From NCBI GenBank assembly GCA_009911175.1, contig QXWX01000053.1, forward strand, positions 1-50,211: a stretch of DNA of 50,211 bases, written 5' to 3'. This stretch comes from Lachnospiraceae bacterium (GTDB lineage Bacteria > Bacillota_A > Clostridia > Lachnospirales > Lachnospiraceae). Of the stretch, positions 16,635-24,801 are shown one piece after another. Each line of letters starts with the position of its first letter. Within the stretch, counting starts at the first letter, position 1. The notes beneath the pieces are model-generated. The model had not been told where the DNA came from. It saw nothing but the letters and a program-made list of their open reading frames with translations, and did not search any database. The translations under genes were made by a program, and so were the position numbers.

Positions 16635-16784
16635 AGAACAAACTCCCTTTCTTTTTCTATCTTTCGATAAGTAGTCTGTCCCATGGCTGGAAAAATATAC
16701 TTCAAAATCCAATATTTTCTATCATTCGGCGGGACTCCGCCGTTTTGCATTTCAAAATCCGGCCCGCAGAAGCCGCAAAAGGCA

Positions 16785-17801
16785 TCAATTGAATCCGATC
16801 AGCCTTCTTGCGACGCTGTACGCCATGGAAGATACCTTTCTCCCGGACCTTCCCGGCAGATTCATGGTCTGTCCCAGGATACCATAGCGGATCTTCAGGA
16901 AAATCTTATAATCCATCTGCCGCAGATATTTCCACAATTCTTTTTTCTTCTGAAGGTTCTCCGCATTTTTAGAGCGGATACATAATATGGAAGATACCGT
17001 CATCATGATCGCCAGATAATTGATCATATATTTCCTGAGCTTCTTGCTCCCGATCAGGCGCAGGTCGTACATGGATATCATGCTCTTTGTCACATAGATC
17101 TGCTGGTCCACACGGCTGATCATGATCTTCTCATTCACAGACTGGTCTTCTCTGCCGATAAAATACCGGTAAAAATCCACGTCCAGATAACACAGCAGGC
17201 GCACATGGGGGAGCGGATAGTAGACATAAATGTTGTCTACATAAAACGTATGCTTCGGCAGCTTTAACTGACAGAGCTTGAGCATCTCTGTACGATACAT
17301 GACCGAATGCATGAGGATATACTGATCCAGATGGAAGCTGCCGATATCGTCCCACCGGAAGATCTCGTTCTGCGGAAGGACATTCCGGTAATGGATGATC
17401 TTCTTGTGTTCCATCCCTGCTTTTTCATAGACATAATTGGATACGATCATGTCCACCTCAGACCCTTCCCGGACAAATCCCCTGATCACCTCCAGAAGCT
17501 TCATCAGGGAATCCTCGTCTACCCAGTCGTCGCTGTCCACGACCTTGAAATATTTTCCGGAAGCATGGGACAGTCCGGAATTCACCGCGTCCCCATGTCC
17601 GCCGTTCTCCTTATTGATCACTTTCACAATAGACGGAAACCGTTCCGCATACTGCTTCCCGATCTTCTTCGTCTTATCTGTAGAACCGTCATTCACGATC
17701 AGGATCTCCACGTCCTCACCTGCCGGCAGGATAGAATTGATCGCTTTTTCCATATACGCTTCCGAATTATAGCATGGAATCGCAAACGTGATATACTTCA
17801 T
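16785..17801 (-). CDS. Family 2 glycosyltransferase
   Basis: This GT-A fold enzyme transfers a sugar from a nucleotide-sugar donor, usually to a surface glycan or lipid. The start ITFAIPCYNSEAYMEKAINS, then ILIVNDGSTDKT (donor site) and VVDSDDWVDEDSL (metal-binding DxD) are all present within the first 100 residues. The C-terminal 150 residues have no obvious transmembrane helix and many basic residues. The gene begins three bases after the preceding PPOx-fold gene, so the two form an operon. Donor and acceptor are unknown. Confidence 0.9.
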   Translation of the reverse strand: MKYITFAIPCYNSEAYMEKAINSILPAGEDVEILIVNDGSTDKTKKIGKQYAERFPSIVKVINKENGGHGDAVNSGLSHASGKYFKVVDSDDWVDEDSLMKLLEVIRGFVREGSEVDMIVSNYVYEKAGMEHKKIIHYRNVLPQNEIFRWDDIGSFHLDQYILMHSVMYRTEMLKLCQLKLPKHTFYVDNIYVYYPLPHVRLLCYLDVDFYRYFIGREDQSVNEKIMISRVDQQIYVTKSMISMYDLRLIGSKKLRKYMINYLAIMMTVSSILCIRSKNAENLQKKKELWKYLRQMDYKIFLKIRYGILGQTMNLPGRSGRKVSSMAYSVARRLIGFN

Positions 17802-17804
17802 TTT

Positions 17805-18281
17805 TTAATGTTCTCCCTTCACTCTCCGCTTTCCTGTCATTTCCTCCACCACAAGCTTCATCGCCGTCGTTCTCGGAACCGCCTTTGTGTGAAAATCAAA
17901 ATGCGTTTCGTGGTAGTGGTCTGTCATGATGGTCAATGCTTCCATCTTCTCTTCTTCAGATACGATCTCTACTTTTCCTCTTCCGATCACGCTCTCATAC
18001 TCCATCGTGCAATACCCCTTCTCTTCTGAGGAAACCAGCCTGTGCGAACAGTCCATCTCAAAGGAGGCACGGCTGTCCTTCTTGATCAGCTCGTATTTTT
18101 TTCCTTTCTCCGCTCCATGAAAGTACAGCGTCACTTTTCCCTCCTGCACCTTCACTCCGAAATTCAAAGGCAGTATATACGGATATCCCTCGTCATTCAG
18201 CGCAAGCCTGCACACATCGCATTGTTTCATGATCCTGATCATTTCATTCACATCTTTTACTTCTCTGTCAGCTCTTCTCAC
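17805..18281 (-). CDS. Pyridoxamine 5'-phosphate oxidase-fold flavoprotein, NimA-like
   Basis: The protein is a split-barrel FMN-binding fold. CDVCRLALNDEGYPYILPLN near the N-terminus and VIGRGKVEIVSEEEKMEALT later are typical of the nitroimidazole-resistance (NimA) group. I chose GTG 18281 because the family usually starts with an Arg-Arg-x-Asp-Arg-Glu motif and AGAGGG lies nine bases upstream; ATG 18317 lies almost on the predicted RNA start. It heads a two-gene operon with the glycosyltransferase. The natural substrate is unknown. Confidence 0.8.
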   Translation of the reverse strand: MRRADREVKDVNEMIRIMKQCDVCRLALNDEGYPYILPLNFGVKVQEGKVTLYFHGAEKGKKYELIKKDSRASFEMDCSHRLVSSEEKGYCTMEYESVIGRGKVEIVSEEEKMEALTIMTDHYHETHFDFHTKAVPRTTAMKLVVEEMTGKRRVKGEH

Positions 18282-18327
18282 TTGTATGGCCCTCTTTCCT
18301 ATTTTTAGATCCTTCATGCTGTTTTCC

Positions 18328-18356
18328 AAAATAGCATGGTAAAACAGAGATGTCAA
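18328..18356 (-). promoter_or_regulatory. Promoter of the PPOx-fold/GT2 operon
   Basis: On the minus strand TTGACA (18356-18351) and TATTTT (18333-18328) are 17 bases apart. The insertion sequence lies just upstream and did not break this promoter. Confidence 0.65.
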
Positions 18357-18375
18357 GGCTTTGCCGGCTGTTTTT

Positions 18376-19924
18376 CAGAATAAACGCACGAACAGTAAGA
18401 CGGACTTATTTGCCCATTTATTTGGCCAGTTCGTCAATTGCATCCAACATATCATTATCGTATAATACTTTCAGGACAGCAAGAATCACAGGAATCTCCG
18501 TTTCCAGGTTTCTGCCTATTTTGTTACGGATTCGCTTCATGCTCCTATGATAGTAAACTTTCAACAACTTTATAATGAACATGACAAACCTTCTGACCAA
18601 GCCAAGATTGTGTATCCCGTTTTTCTCTTTGGAACGCAGTTTATCTTCTTTGAATACGATATCGAGCACCCAATGCAGCCCATTTTCGATATGCCAATGC
18701 CGACGCGCAACAATTGCGAACAGTTCTGCGATTGGCTTGATACTGCACAGATAATACCGTTCCTCTATGGATTCTTCTCCAGTCTCCTTTTTGGAAATTG
18801 TTTTTCTTTCATACCCTATGGATGTCAGTTTTTTCCAGTCTTTCCTGCCTTCAAACCACTTGATTTCGTCTGTGATCATGTATTCTCTTGTGATGATATC
18901 GTAGGTCGTTTCTTCGGTTTCCTTGAAATACTGCCCCTCCTTTGCCTGAACTTCTTTCAGGAGTTCTTCACAGGCAAAATATTCTTTTACCTCAAGGTAT
19001 GCGGTTTTCTGGTTTTCCTTCAAGGCAAGGCAGTAATCCCCATGCGCCTCTTCTATGATGGCTTTTGCTGTTGTTTTCTGTGTATTCATCGCATCCGCGG
19101 TCACCACACAGCCTCTGCAGTTGAGTTGTTTCATGACCTTCCGCATTTCCGGAATCTCATTGCTTTTTTCGTCAATTCGTGTGGAAGAAAGGTTGATTCC
19201 CCATTCCGTTGACATCACATTAAACTCATTGAGGTTGCGTCTTTCTTTGGGATCTTCGCTGTTTTTTTGCCGGTATTGTGAGTTTCTTTTCCATCCGCCG
19301 CAATCACATCTCTGATATAACAGCCCAGCTCATCATTTTTATAAAGATATTCATCCAGCTTTTTACCAGCCACTGTGACAATCCGTATCAAGATATTTAC
19401 CAACATACTCTGTAGTTCGTCCGAACGTAGGATGAAGAAGACTCTCTGGATCGTATCATGGGAAGGGATCCCGTGAGGCAGTTCCAGATATTGTTCCAAA
19501 GTCTCCCTTTCGTCTACCGCAAAATCGGCAATATCTGTCCATTCATCGTTTCCTGCAAGGACGCCAAAGAAAACAATCCCGACAATATCTTTCACGGAAT
19601 GCCATACCTTCGCCTGTTGCCGGCTGTCAGTAAGTTGATCTGCCTGTATTAAATACTCTTCCATAAATATTTTGTCTAAATCTTTTATCCCCAGTCCCCT
19701 CAATTCTTCTACTCGGATATGGATGGTTTCTGATAAACTCTGAAGCCTGGTATCTTTCTTTGACATCTCTTTTATTTGCCTTTCTAAACTATAATCTGGT
19801 TCATTTCAGGCATAGTATACACGATTTTCGATGTCAGATAAAGAGTATTGGAAAAATATACCTTCGTAAATATGCATAATTTTTTCTGTAATATCCCTAC
19901 ATGTTCATTCATGCGTTTATTCTG
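18376..19924 (-). mobile_element. ISAs1-family insertion sequence
   Basis: The element is 1549 bp. Its ends are CAGAATAAACGCACGAA (18376-18392) and the complement of CAGAATAAACGCATGAA (19908-19924), 16 of 17 bases matching. It is flanked on both sides by GGCTGTTTTT (18366-18375 and 19925-19934), a perfect 10-bp target duplication, so the copy moved by transposition and the ends are intact. The transposase gene occupies 18418-19766. Confidence 0.9.
18418..19766 (-). CDS. ISAs1-family transposase, frame broken once
   Basis: This DDE transposase is read in two pieces. The first (19766 to about 19262) has the N-terminal DUF4338-like part (QAKVWHSVKDIVGIVFFGVL, ELPHGIPSHDTIQRVF) and the first catalytic region VIAADGKE. 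The second (to 18418) has VMSTEWGINLSSTRIDEKSN, GCVVTADAMNTQK and RHWHIENGLHWVLDIVF with the terminal Glu motif. An A7 run at about 19262-19268 separates them; an eighth A restores GKKNSEDPKERRNLNEFN. The break may be a sequencing error, slippage or true inactivation. All catalytic acids are present in the joined frame. Confidence 0.88.
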
Positions 19925-20007
19925 GGCTGTTTTTGCACATGTCTGTAAAGTGTCGGTGAATAATAACCACACGTAAACACAATTACAAAAATTCGATAAA
20001 ATTTTTG

Positions 20008-20036
20008 TTGACAATGTGCTCTGGATACTATATAAT
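20008..20036 (+). promoter_or_regulatory. Consensus promoter of the tRNA cluster
   Basis: TTGACA (20008-20013) and TATAAT (20031-20036) are exactly 17 bases apart. The first tRNA begins about 35 bases after the predicted start. Confidence 0.85.
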
Positions 20037-20076
20037 AGGTTTTGCGTCACGGGTGGGACGTATGGTTTTGATGTTG

Positions 20077-20151
20077 CGGGGTGTGGCTCAGCTTGGCTAG
20101 AGCGCCTGGTTTGGGACCAGGAGGTCGCAGGTTCGAATCCTGTCACCCCGA
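20077..20151 (+). tRNA. tRNA-Pro (TGG)
   Basis: A full cloverleaf is visible: acceptor CGGGGTG/CACCCCG, T-loop GGTTCGAATCC and anticodon TGG in the loop TTTGGGA. The CCA end is not encoded. Confidence 0.93.
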
Positions 20152-20159
20152 CTTGACAT

Positions 20160-20230
20160 GCGGGTGTAGTTCAATGGTAGAACACCAGCCTTCCAAGCTG
20201 GATACGTGGGTTCGATTCCCATCACCCGCT
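20160..20230 (+). tRNA. tRNA-Gly (TCC)
   Basis: The acceptor GCGGGTG/CACCCGC, a short D-arm, the anticodon loop CTTCCAA and T-loop GGTTCGATTCC are visible. It lies nine bases after tRNA-Pro. Confidence 0.93.
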
Positions 20231-20294
20231 CTCTTACAGATATTGATAATGTAAGAAGGAAGCCTACACAGTGCATGGGGGCTGTTTCATTTAT

Positions 20295-20368
20295 GAGTCT
20301 GTAGCTCAGCTGGATAGAGCAACGGCCTTCTAAGCCGTAGGTCGAGGGTTCGAATCCCCCCAGGCTCG
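20295..20368 (+). tRNA. tRNA-Arg (TCT)
   Basis: The acceptor GAGTCTG/CAGGCTC with one G-T pair, anticodon loop CTTCTAA and T-loop GGTTCGAATCC are visible. Confidence 0.93.
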
Positions 20369-20372
20369 TTAT

Positions 20373-20447
20373 GGTGGGTATGGTGCAGTTGGTTAGCGCG
20401 TCGGATTGTGGTTCCGAATGTCGTGGGTTCGAGTCCCACTACCCACC
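20373..20447 (+). tRNA. tRNA-His (GTG)
   Basis: The acceptor GTGGGTA/TACCCAC has the extra 5' G of histidine tRNAs at 20373 opposite C20447. The anticodon loop is TTGTGGT. Confidence 0.93.
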
Positions 20448-20505
20448 TTCTTCTCGCAGGAAGAAGAAAGCATCAGAGAGACATGATGTTTATCCAAGTC
20501 TTTGA

Positions 20506-20577
20506 TGGGCTATCGCCAAGCGGTAAGGCACAGGACTTTGACTCCTGCATTCGCTGGTTCGAATCCAGCTAGCCCAG
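20506..20577 (+). tRNA. tRNA-Gln (TTG)
   Basis: The acceptor TGGGCTA/TAGCCCA, anticodon loop CTTTGAC and T-loop GGTTCGAATCC are visible. Confidence 0.93.
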
Positions 20578-20618
20578 TTTACCCGGATAATTCGGGTTTG
20601 GGAATTTCATAAGATTAC

Positions 20619-20691
20619 GGGCGTGTAGCTCAGGTGGCAGAGCACTTGACTTTTAATCAAGTTGTCCGGGGTTCGAATCCCCGCACGCTCA
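20619..20691 (+). tRNA. tRNA-Lys (TTT)
   Basis: The acceptor GGGCGTG/CACGCTC with one G-T pair, anticodon loop CTTTTAA and T-loop GGTTCGAATCC are visible. A terminator-like hairpin follows at 20701. Confidence 0.93.
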
Positions 20692-20700
20692 TTTGGTGAC

Positions 20701-20732
20701 AATATCCTGGAATTGATTCCCGGATATTTTTT
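20701..20732 (+). terminator. Terminator inside the tRNA cluster
   Basis: AATATCC (20701-20707) and GGATATT (20722-20728) form a stem followed by a T-rich run. It separates six tRNA genes from tRNA-Leu. Confidence 0.6.
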
Positions 20733-20837
20733 CATCCATAATAATATAGGATCTGATATAAGAGACATCAAGCAGCGGATCATTCGCAGTACAAATGATT
20801 CTGCAGGCTGTGATCTTAGATTCTATTTTTAGATCAT

Positions 20838-20918
20838 GCGGATATGGCGGAATTGGCAGACGCGCCAGACTTAGGATCTGGTGTCTATGACGTGCAGGTT
20901 CAAGTCCTGTTATCCGCA
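20838..20918 (+). tRNA. tRNA-Leu (TAG)
   Basis: The acceptor GCGGATA/TATCCGC, anticodon loop CTTAGGA, a long variable arm (GGTGTCTATGACGT) and T-loop GGTTCAAGTCC are visible. I saw no clear promoter between the preceding terminator and this gene. Confidence 0.92.
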
Positions 20919-20926
20919 TTGAGCTG

Positions 20927-20970
20927 AAAACACCGGAGGTCCTGTTTATAAGGTTTTCCGGTGTTTTTCT
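20927..20970 (+). terminator. Rho-independent terminator of the tRNA cluster
   Basis: AAAACACCGGA (20927-20937) and TCCGGTGTTTT (20957-20967) are perfect 11-base arms followed by more T. Confidence 0.85.
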
Positions 20971-21126
20971 ATTTGTAAAATCAGAAAAAAGGGGCAGAAA
21001 AGGGGCAAACTTTTCATGCCCCGAAGTGTCGATATTCTCTTTAGATTTTCCAAACAAAACCATGCAATATCCATGCCCAAACCGCATACACTGATCATAT
21101 ATATAAATCCGCGGAGGCAATGAACC

Positions 21127-21219
21127 ATGCAGCAGATCGCAGTCATTCTCATTTTGACGGGCATATCGTTTCTGATCGGACTTGCCGTAGGCTATTGCTG
21201 CGGCAGGAGCGAGAACTGA
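21127..21219 (+). CDS. Putative 30-residue single-helix membrane protein
   Basis: An ATG at 21127 with GGAGG nine bases upstream opens 30 codons: MQQIAVILILTGISFLIGLA, then VGYCCGRSEN and TGA. Residues 4-23 would form one membrane helix, and two cysteines with a charged end follow. It lies alone between the tRNA terminator and the convergent YfcE-type gene. I do not recognise the family. Ribosome site and composition argue for a real small protein. Confidence 0.5.
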   Translation: MQQIAVILILTGISFLIGLAVGYCCGRSEN

Positions 21220-21257
21220 ATCCCGCAATATGGATCAGCAAACTCCAAAATCGATCC

Positions 21258-21737
21258 CTATTTCAGATAGCATTGCTGATATTTTGCCTGATCCTCCTCC
21301 AGTTCCATAATCATATAGCTGCCTTTCCGCCCTTCCTGGCGCGGAAAGGACAGGCTCCCCGGATTCAGCACCGTGATGTCCGGATTCTGTTCCAGATAAG
21401 GCCGATGGGTATGCCCGAACATGACAATATCCGCGCTCCTCGCTCTGCCTTCCTCTTTCACCTGCTGCGGATCCAGGGAAACGCAGTAAGTATGTCCATG
21501 GGTGATAAACACCTTTTTTTCCCCGATATAAAATTCATCCTCCTTCGGAAGTTCTGAAAAGAAGTCGTTATTTCCTCTGACAATGTGCTTTTCACACGCT
21601 ACCACAGCGTTGATATACTCCTCTCCGCCTTCTACATCCCCCAGATGGATAAACATGTCTACCGCACCCGCACTCTCTAACGCGCGATCTAGGTTTCTGT
21701 GATAACCGTGTGTATCACTGACAATTAAGATCCTCAT
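21258..21737 (-). CDS. YfcE/MJ0936-type metallophosphoesterase
   Basis: This two-metal phosphodiesterase-type protein has 159 residues. The motifs appear in order: ILIVSDTHGYHRNLDRAL (DxH), DMFIHLGDVEGGEEY (GDxxx), HIVRGNNDF (GNHD-like, here GNND), VFITHGHTY and MFGHTHRPYLEQNPDI (GHTH). Its ATG overlaps the RdgB stop (ATGA), so the two are translated together. The physiological substrate of this family is not settled. Confidence 0.9.
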   Translation of the reverse strand: MRILIVSDTHGYHRNLDRALESAGAVDMFIHLGDVEGGEEYINAVVACEKHIVRGNNDFFSELPKEDEFYIGEKKVFITHGHTYCVSLDPQQVKEEGRARSADIVMFGHTHRPYLEQNPDITVLNPGSLSFPRQEGRKGSYMIMELEEDQAKYQQCYLK

Positions 21738-22348
21738 TCCTCTCCCTTCCCAAATCTTGCTTCTATAATCCTGTGCATGGCACGAAGGGCATTTCCCCGG
21801 TGGCTGAGTTCGTTTTTCTTATCCGGATCCATCTGCGCGGTTGTGCAGCCATATTCCGGCACGTAGAAAATGGGATCGTATCCGAAGCCATTTTCTCCAA
21901 GCATCTCTTTTGCGATCGTACCTTCGATCGTACCGCGGACTGTCTCCACACTTCCGTCCGGAAATGCAGCCGCCACCGCGCACACAAAGCGGGCAGTACG
22001 CTCTTCATCCGGTATCCCCTCCAGCTTGTCCAGCAAGATACAGTTCTTAACATCATAGGAAGTGTCCTCGCCCGCAAATCTTGCGGAGTAGATCCCCGGC
22101 GCCTTATCCAGATAGTCGATCTCCAGCCCCGAATCATCTGCAAGAACGATATCGTCGGGCAGAAGCCTTGAAATTGCCCTTGCCTTGATCTCTGCGTTTT
22201 CTTCAAAAGAAATACCGTCTTCCACGATGTCCGCCTCAACTCCCAACTCCTTCATGGAATAGACCGGCATTCCCAGATCTGATAAAATCATACGGATTTC
22301 TGCCATCTTATTTTCATTTCCCGTCGCAAATACGATTCTTCTCTCCAT
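21734..22348 (-). CDS. rdgB: Non-canonical purine NTP pyrophosphatase, RdgB/HAM1 family
   Basis: This enzyme hydrolyses dITP, XTP and ITP to monophosphates and keeps them out of nucleic acids. The signatures are IVFATGNENKMAEI at the N-terminus, VLADDSGLEIDYL with the catalytic Asp near residue 72, PGIYSARFAGE, GYDPIFYVPEYG and KNELSHRGNALR. The length of 204 residues is typical. It forms a two-gene operon with the downstream phosphoesterase, a pairing often seen in Firmicutes. Confidence 0.94.
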   Translation of the reverse strand: MERRIVFATGNENKMAEIRMILSDLGMPVYSMKELGVEADIVEDGISFEENAEIKARAISRLLPDDIVLADDSGLEIDYLDKAPGIYSARFAGEDTSYDVKNCILLDKLEGIPDEERTARFVCAVAAAFPDGSVETVRGTIEGTIAKEMLGENGFGYDPIFYVPEYGCTTAQMDPDKKNELSHRGNALRAMHRIIEARFGKGEE

Positions 22349-22476
22349 AATCCTACCTTCTTAGTTCCTCTTACGTCTTTCTTAAGTTTACTGATTTATA
22401 AATTCATATCCAATCCAGTAACAGTATAACATAAACCTGTGCTTTTTGCGATAAAAAAACGCAATCTTACTTTTAT

Positions 22477-23628
22477 TTATTGGAATTTTTTCTTGGGAGG
22501 CTTCGGTCCCATAAACTGGTAAAAATAGGTCTTGATCATGCCGTTGTAGATCTTCCGGTTCTTATCTGCTTTCCTCCCAAAATAACGTTCCGCATCCTCA
22601 TAGCCGGTGATCACATATGCGGACCAGTCAGACAGACGGCGGAAGCTTTCCCCAAAATCCCGGTAGATCTGCGGCAGAGACTGCCGGTCCTCCAGCCTTT
22701 CCCCATAAGGAGGGTTGGTAATGATAAATCCGTATTTTTTCGGATGACGGAGATCACTTACCGGACGCTGCTGCAGATGGATCAGATGATCCACTCCCGC
22801 GTCGATCGCATTCTGTCTGGCCGCCCGGATCACATCCCCGTCGGCGTCATAGCCCTGGATATCTGTTTCCACATCCGGGTTCTCCTGCTCCCTGGCCTCA
22901 TCCGCAGTCTCCCGCCACAGCCTCCTCGGAATCAGCTCCGGCCAGTCCTCTGCCGTAAATTCCCGATTCAGACCCGGAGCGATATTTGCGGCGATCATTG
23001 CCGCCTCAATGGGAAATGTACCGCTTCCGCAAAACGGGTCTACAAGGATCCTGTCCTTTTTCCAGGGTGACAGCAAAATCAGCGCAGCCGCCAGAGTCTC
23101 TGTAATGGGAGCTTTGCTGGAAAACTGGCGGTACCCCCGCTTATGTAATGATACTCCGGATGTATCGATACCAATCGTTGCGATATCTTTCATGAAAAAG
23201 ACACGGATCGGGTAGGACGCGCCGTCCTCCGGAAACCGTTCCTTGTGATAGCAGGTTTTCATCCGCTCTACCATCGCTTTTTTCATAATAGACTGTATAT
23301 CAGAAGGACTGAACAGCGCGCTCTTTACTGACGCGGCCTTAGTTACCCAGAACCGGCCGTTTGCAGGGATATAGTTTTCCCATGGAATCTGCTTTGTTTT
23401 TTCAAAAAGCTCGTCAAATGTAACTGCCTGAAATTCCCCGGCCTTTAACAGAATCCTCTCTGCCGTTCTTAGAAATATGTTGGCCCTGCAGACTGCCTTC
23501 ATATCCCCCTGAAAGGTTACCCGGCCGTCTTCCACCTTGATAATCTCGTATCCCAGATCCAGAATCTCTCTTTTCAGCACCGATTCCAAACCAAAGTGAC
23601 AGGGAGCAATCAATTCTACCCTTTCCAT
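22477..23628 (-). CDS. THUMP-domain class I RNA methyltransferase (RlmL/YpsC type)
   Basis: This is an S-adenosylmethionine-dependent methyltransferase, probably modifying a guanine N2 in 23S rRNA. The N-terminal ferredoxin-like/THUMP region (ELIAPCHFGLESVLKREI) spans about residues 1-155. The catalytic part has VDPFCGSGTFPIEAAMIA and the N-P-P-Y motif in FIITNPPYGERL. I chose ATG 23628 because AAGGAGG lies five bases upstream. It ends KKKFQ and stands alone. Confidence 0.9.
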   Translation of the reverse strand: MERVELIAPCHFGLESVLKREILDLGYEIIKVEDGRVTFQGDMKAVCRANIFLRTAERILLKAGEFQAVTFDELFEKTKQIPWENYIPANGRFWVTKAASVKSALFSPSDIQSIMKKAMVERMKTCYHKERFPEDGASYPIRVFFMKDIATIGIDTSGVSLHKRGYRQFSSKAPITETLAAALILLSPWKKDRILVDPFCGSGTFPIEAAMIAANIAPGLNREFTAEDWPELIPRRLWRETADEAREQENPDVETDIQGYDADGDVIRAARQNAIDAGVDHLIHLQQRPVSDLRHPKKYGFIITNPPYGERLEDRQSLPQIYRDFGESFRRLSDWSAYVITGYEDAERYFGRKADKNRKIYNGMIKTYFYQFMGPKPPKKKFQ

Positions 23629-23720
23629 GAATACCTCCTTCAAATCAAATAATCCTGGTTCATACAAGGCAATGCGTTAACCGCATCGTCCTGCTCGGAC
23701 ATTTATTATCTTACTATAAA

Positions 23721-23758
23721 TCAGGGGCGTAGTAAAGCTGAATTTACTACGCCCCTGA
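23721..23758. terminator. Strong 16-bp hairpin
   Basis: TCAGGGGCGTAGTAAA (23721-23736) and its exact complement (23743-23758) surround a 6-base loop. It lies about 60 bases after the Asn-rich gene on the minus strand and before the methyltransferase. It is probably a terminator although the U-tract is poor. Confidence 0.65.
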
Positions 23759-23821
23759 TCTATACTCGCAGCCGATCAAATCAGTCGTGAGTATCACGTC
23801 TCTGCTGCTACTGCATGCTGA

Positions 23822-24010
23822 CTAGTAGTTGTTCTTCTCGTCGTATGCGTTCTTGTTCTGGCTGTTGCTCTGGTGACAGTTCTTATTCTGTGCGTTAGAG
23901 CTGTTCTTGTTCTGTACATTCTTGTTAGAAGAGTTCTTGTTGCTCTCATCTGCGTAAGATGAATATGAGCTGTTGCTGTTTGAATTTGAGTTGTTAGTAT
24001 TCTTTGCCAT
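23822..24010 (-). CDS. Asn/Ser-rich 62-residue protein
   Basis: Nearly half the residues are Asn or Ser, with repeated QNKN, SSN and KN units. The start MAKNTNNSNSNSNSSY and the tail ending EKNNY show no domain, helix or signal peptide. AGGAGG lies before the ATG. Such composition recalls small spore or coat-associated proteins of clostridia, but this is only analogy. An upstream 24-bp palindrome at 24191-24214 and a TATAAT at 24183-24178 on the same strand suggest its own regulated promoter. Confidence 0.6.
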   Translation of the reverse strand: MAKNTNNSNSNSNSSYSSYADESNKNSSNKNVQNKNSSNAQNKNCHQSNSQNKNAYDEKNNY

Positions 24011-24190
24011 GAGTAAATTCCTCCTGAAATTTATTTAGTACACTCCTATTCTCTCTCCATTTTGATTTTTTATGCATCAAATTCCAGCTCATTTTCGATT
24101 TTAGCCCATTTTAAGCCGTTTTCTTTTAATTTTTATAAAGAATTTTTCATTTTTGCTTGCATTTTCCAATTTCATATATTATACTAAGAT

Positions 24191-24214
24191 TTGTAGAAAG
24201 TATACTTTCTACAA
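24191..24214. promoter_or_regulatory. 24-bp perfect palindrome, likely operator
   Basis: TTGTAGAAAGTA (24191-24202) is followed by its exact complement to 24214. It overlaps the -35 region of a minus-strand TATAAT (24183-24178). No TTGACA is present there, so the site could bind an activator or repressor of the Asn-rich gene. Confidence 0.6.
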
Positions 24215-24242
24215 CCCCTTATTAATTATTTATACTCCCCTC

Positions 24243-24273
24243 AAAAGACCGATGGCTCCCCCATCGGTCTTTT
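24243..24273. terminator. Terminator after the HAAS/DUF1700 gene
   Basis: AAAAGACCGATGG (24243-24255) and CCATCGGTCTTTT (24261-24273) form a perfect 13-base stem with T on one side and A on the other. It can act in both directions. Confidence 0.85.
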
Positions 24274-24333
24274 ACTGATTTACAGGATACACCCTGACCA
24301 GACGCGTCCTGTAACTTTACTGTTCTCTGTGCT

Positions 24334-24801
24334 TCACGATCGCCGGCCTCCGAATATGCGGACCACGATCATTACAATGAGGATCGGCACCAGTATAGGG
24401 GCCAGAAGAGCGACAACTCCCCTGACAATGGCAACGACCAGAAGAATGACCATGACCACAAACAGGATCAAAAGAATTCTGTGTATCCAGGTGTTCAGAG
24501 CAAACATATGCGTCCCCTTGCGATCCTGCTGAGAGCCGCGATCCTCATAAGAGGAAGCGCCTCTGTCACTTCCTGCCTCATGTACGGTCTCCCAGTCCGT
24601 CCCGTCACTGGCATCGGTGATCGTCCGTGCCAGGATCCAGGGATCGCCAAGCATGTCCACCACTTCCTGCTCGCTTTTTCCTTTTGCCGTCTCTTCTATA
24701 ATATATCGGTCATAATAGTCCATATTCTCCTGCACCGCACTGCTGCTCAGATTGCCCTGCAATGCTTTTTTCAGCTGTGCAAGAAATTCACTCTTCGTCA
24801 T
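24334..24801 (-). CDS. HAAS/DUF1700-domain membrane protein
   Basis: Residues 1-65 form the HAAS signalling domain: MTKSEFLAQLKKALQG, ENMDYYDRYIIEETAKGKSE, and VVDMLGDPWILARTI. A Ser/Asp-rich linker (about 65-95) leads to a hydrophobic C-terminus with two membrane helices (about 105-150) and a short basic end. HAAS proteins are usually encoded with PadR regulators; none is adjacent here. GGAGGG precedes the ATG. The role is probably membrane-associated signalling; the specific function is unknown. Confidence 0.75.
   Translation of the reverse strand: MTKSEFLAQLKKALQGNLSSSAVQENMDYYDRYIIEETAKGKSEQEVVDMLGDPWILARTITDASDGTDWETVHEAGSDRGASSYEDRGSQQDRKGTHMFALNTWIHRILLILFVVMVILLVVAIVRGVVALLAPILVPILIVMIVVRIFGGRRS

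Noticed and set aside
19215..19290. Programmed frameshift in the IS transposase
   Set aside because: The A7 run is not in a standard tandem-slippage heptamer phase, and the same A7/T7 pattern breaks jetA twice; sequencing collapse is the simpler reading, though slippage is not excluded.
19784..20146. Minus-strand frame MTGFEPATSWSQTRRSS
   Set aside because: It is the antisense reading of the tRNA-Pro gene and its upstream region, a familiar false gene.
20689..21228. Minus-strand frame of 179 codons
   Set aside because: It covers tRNA-Leu in antisense (ITGLEPARHRHQILSLARLP is a typical tRNA shadow) and a terminator; no ribosome site.
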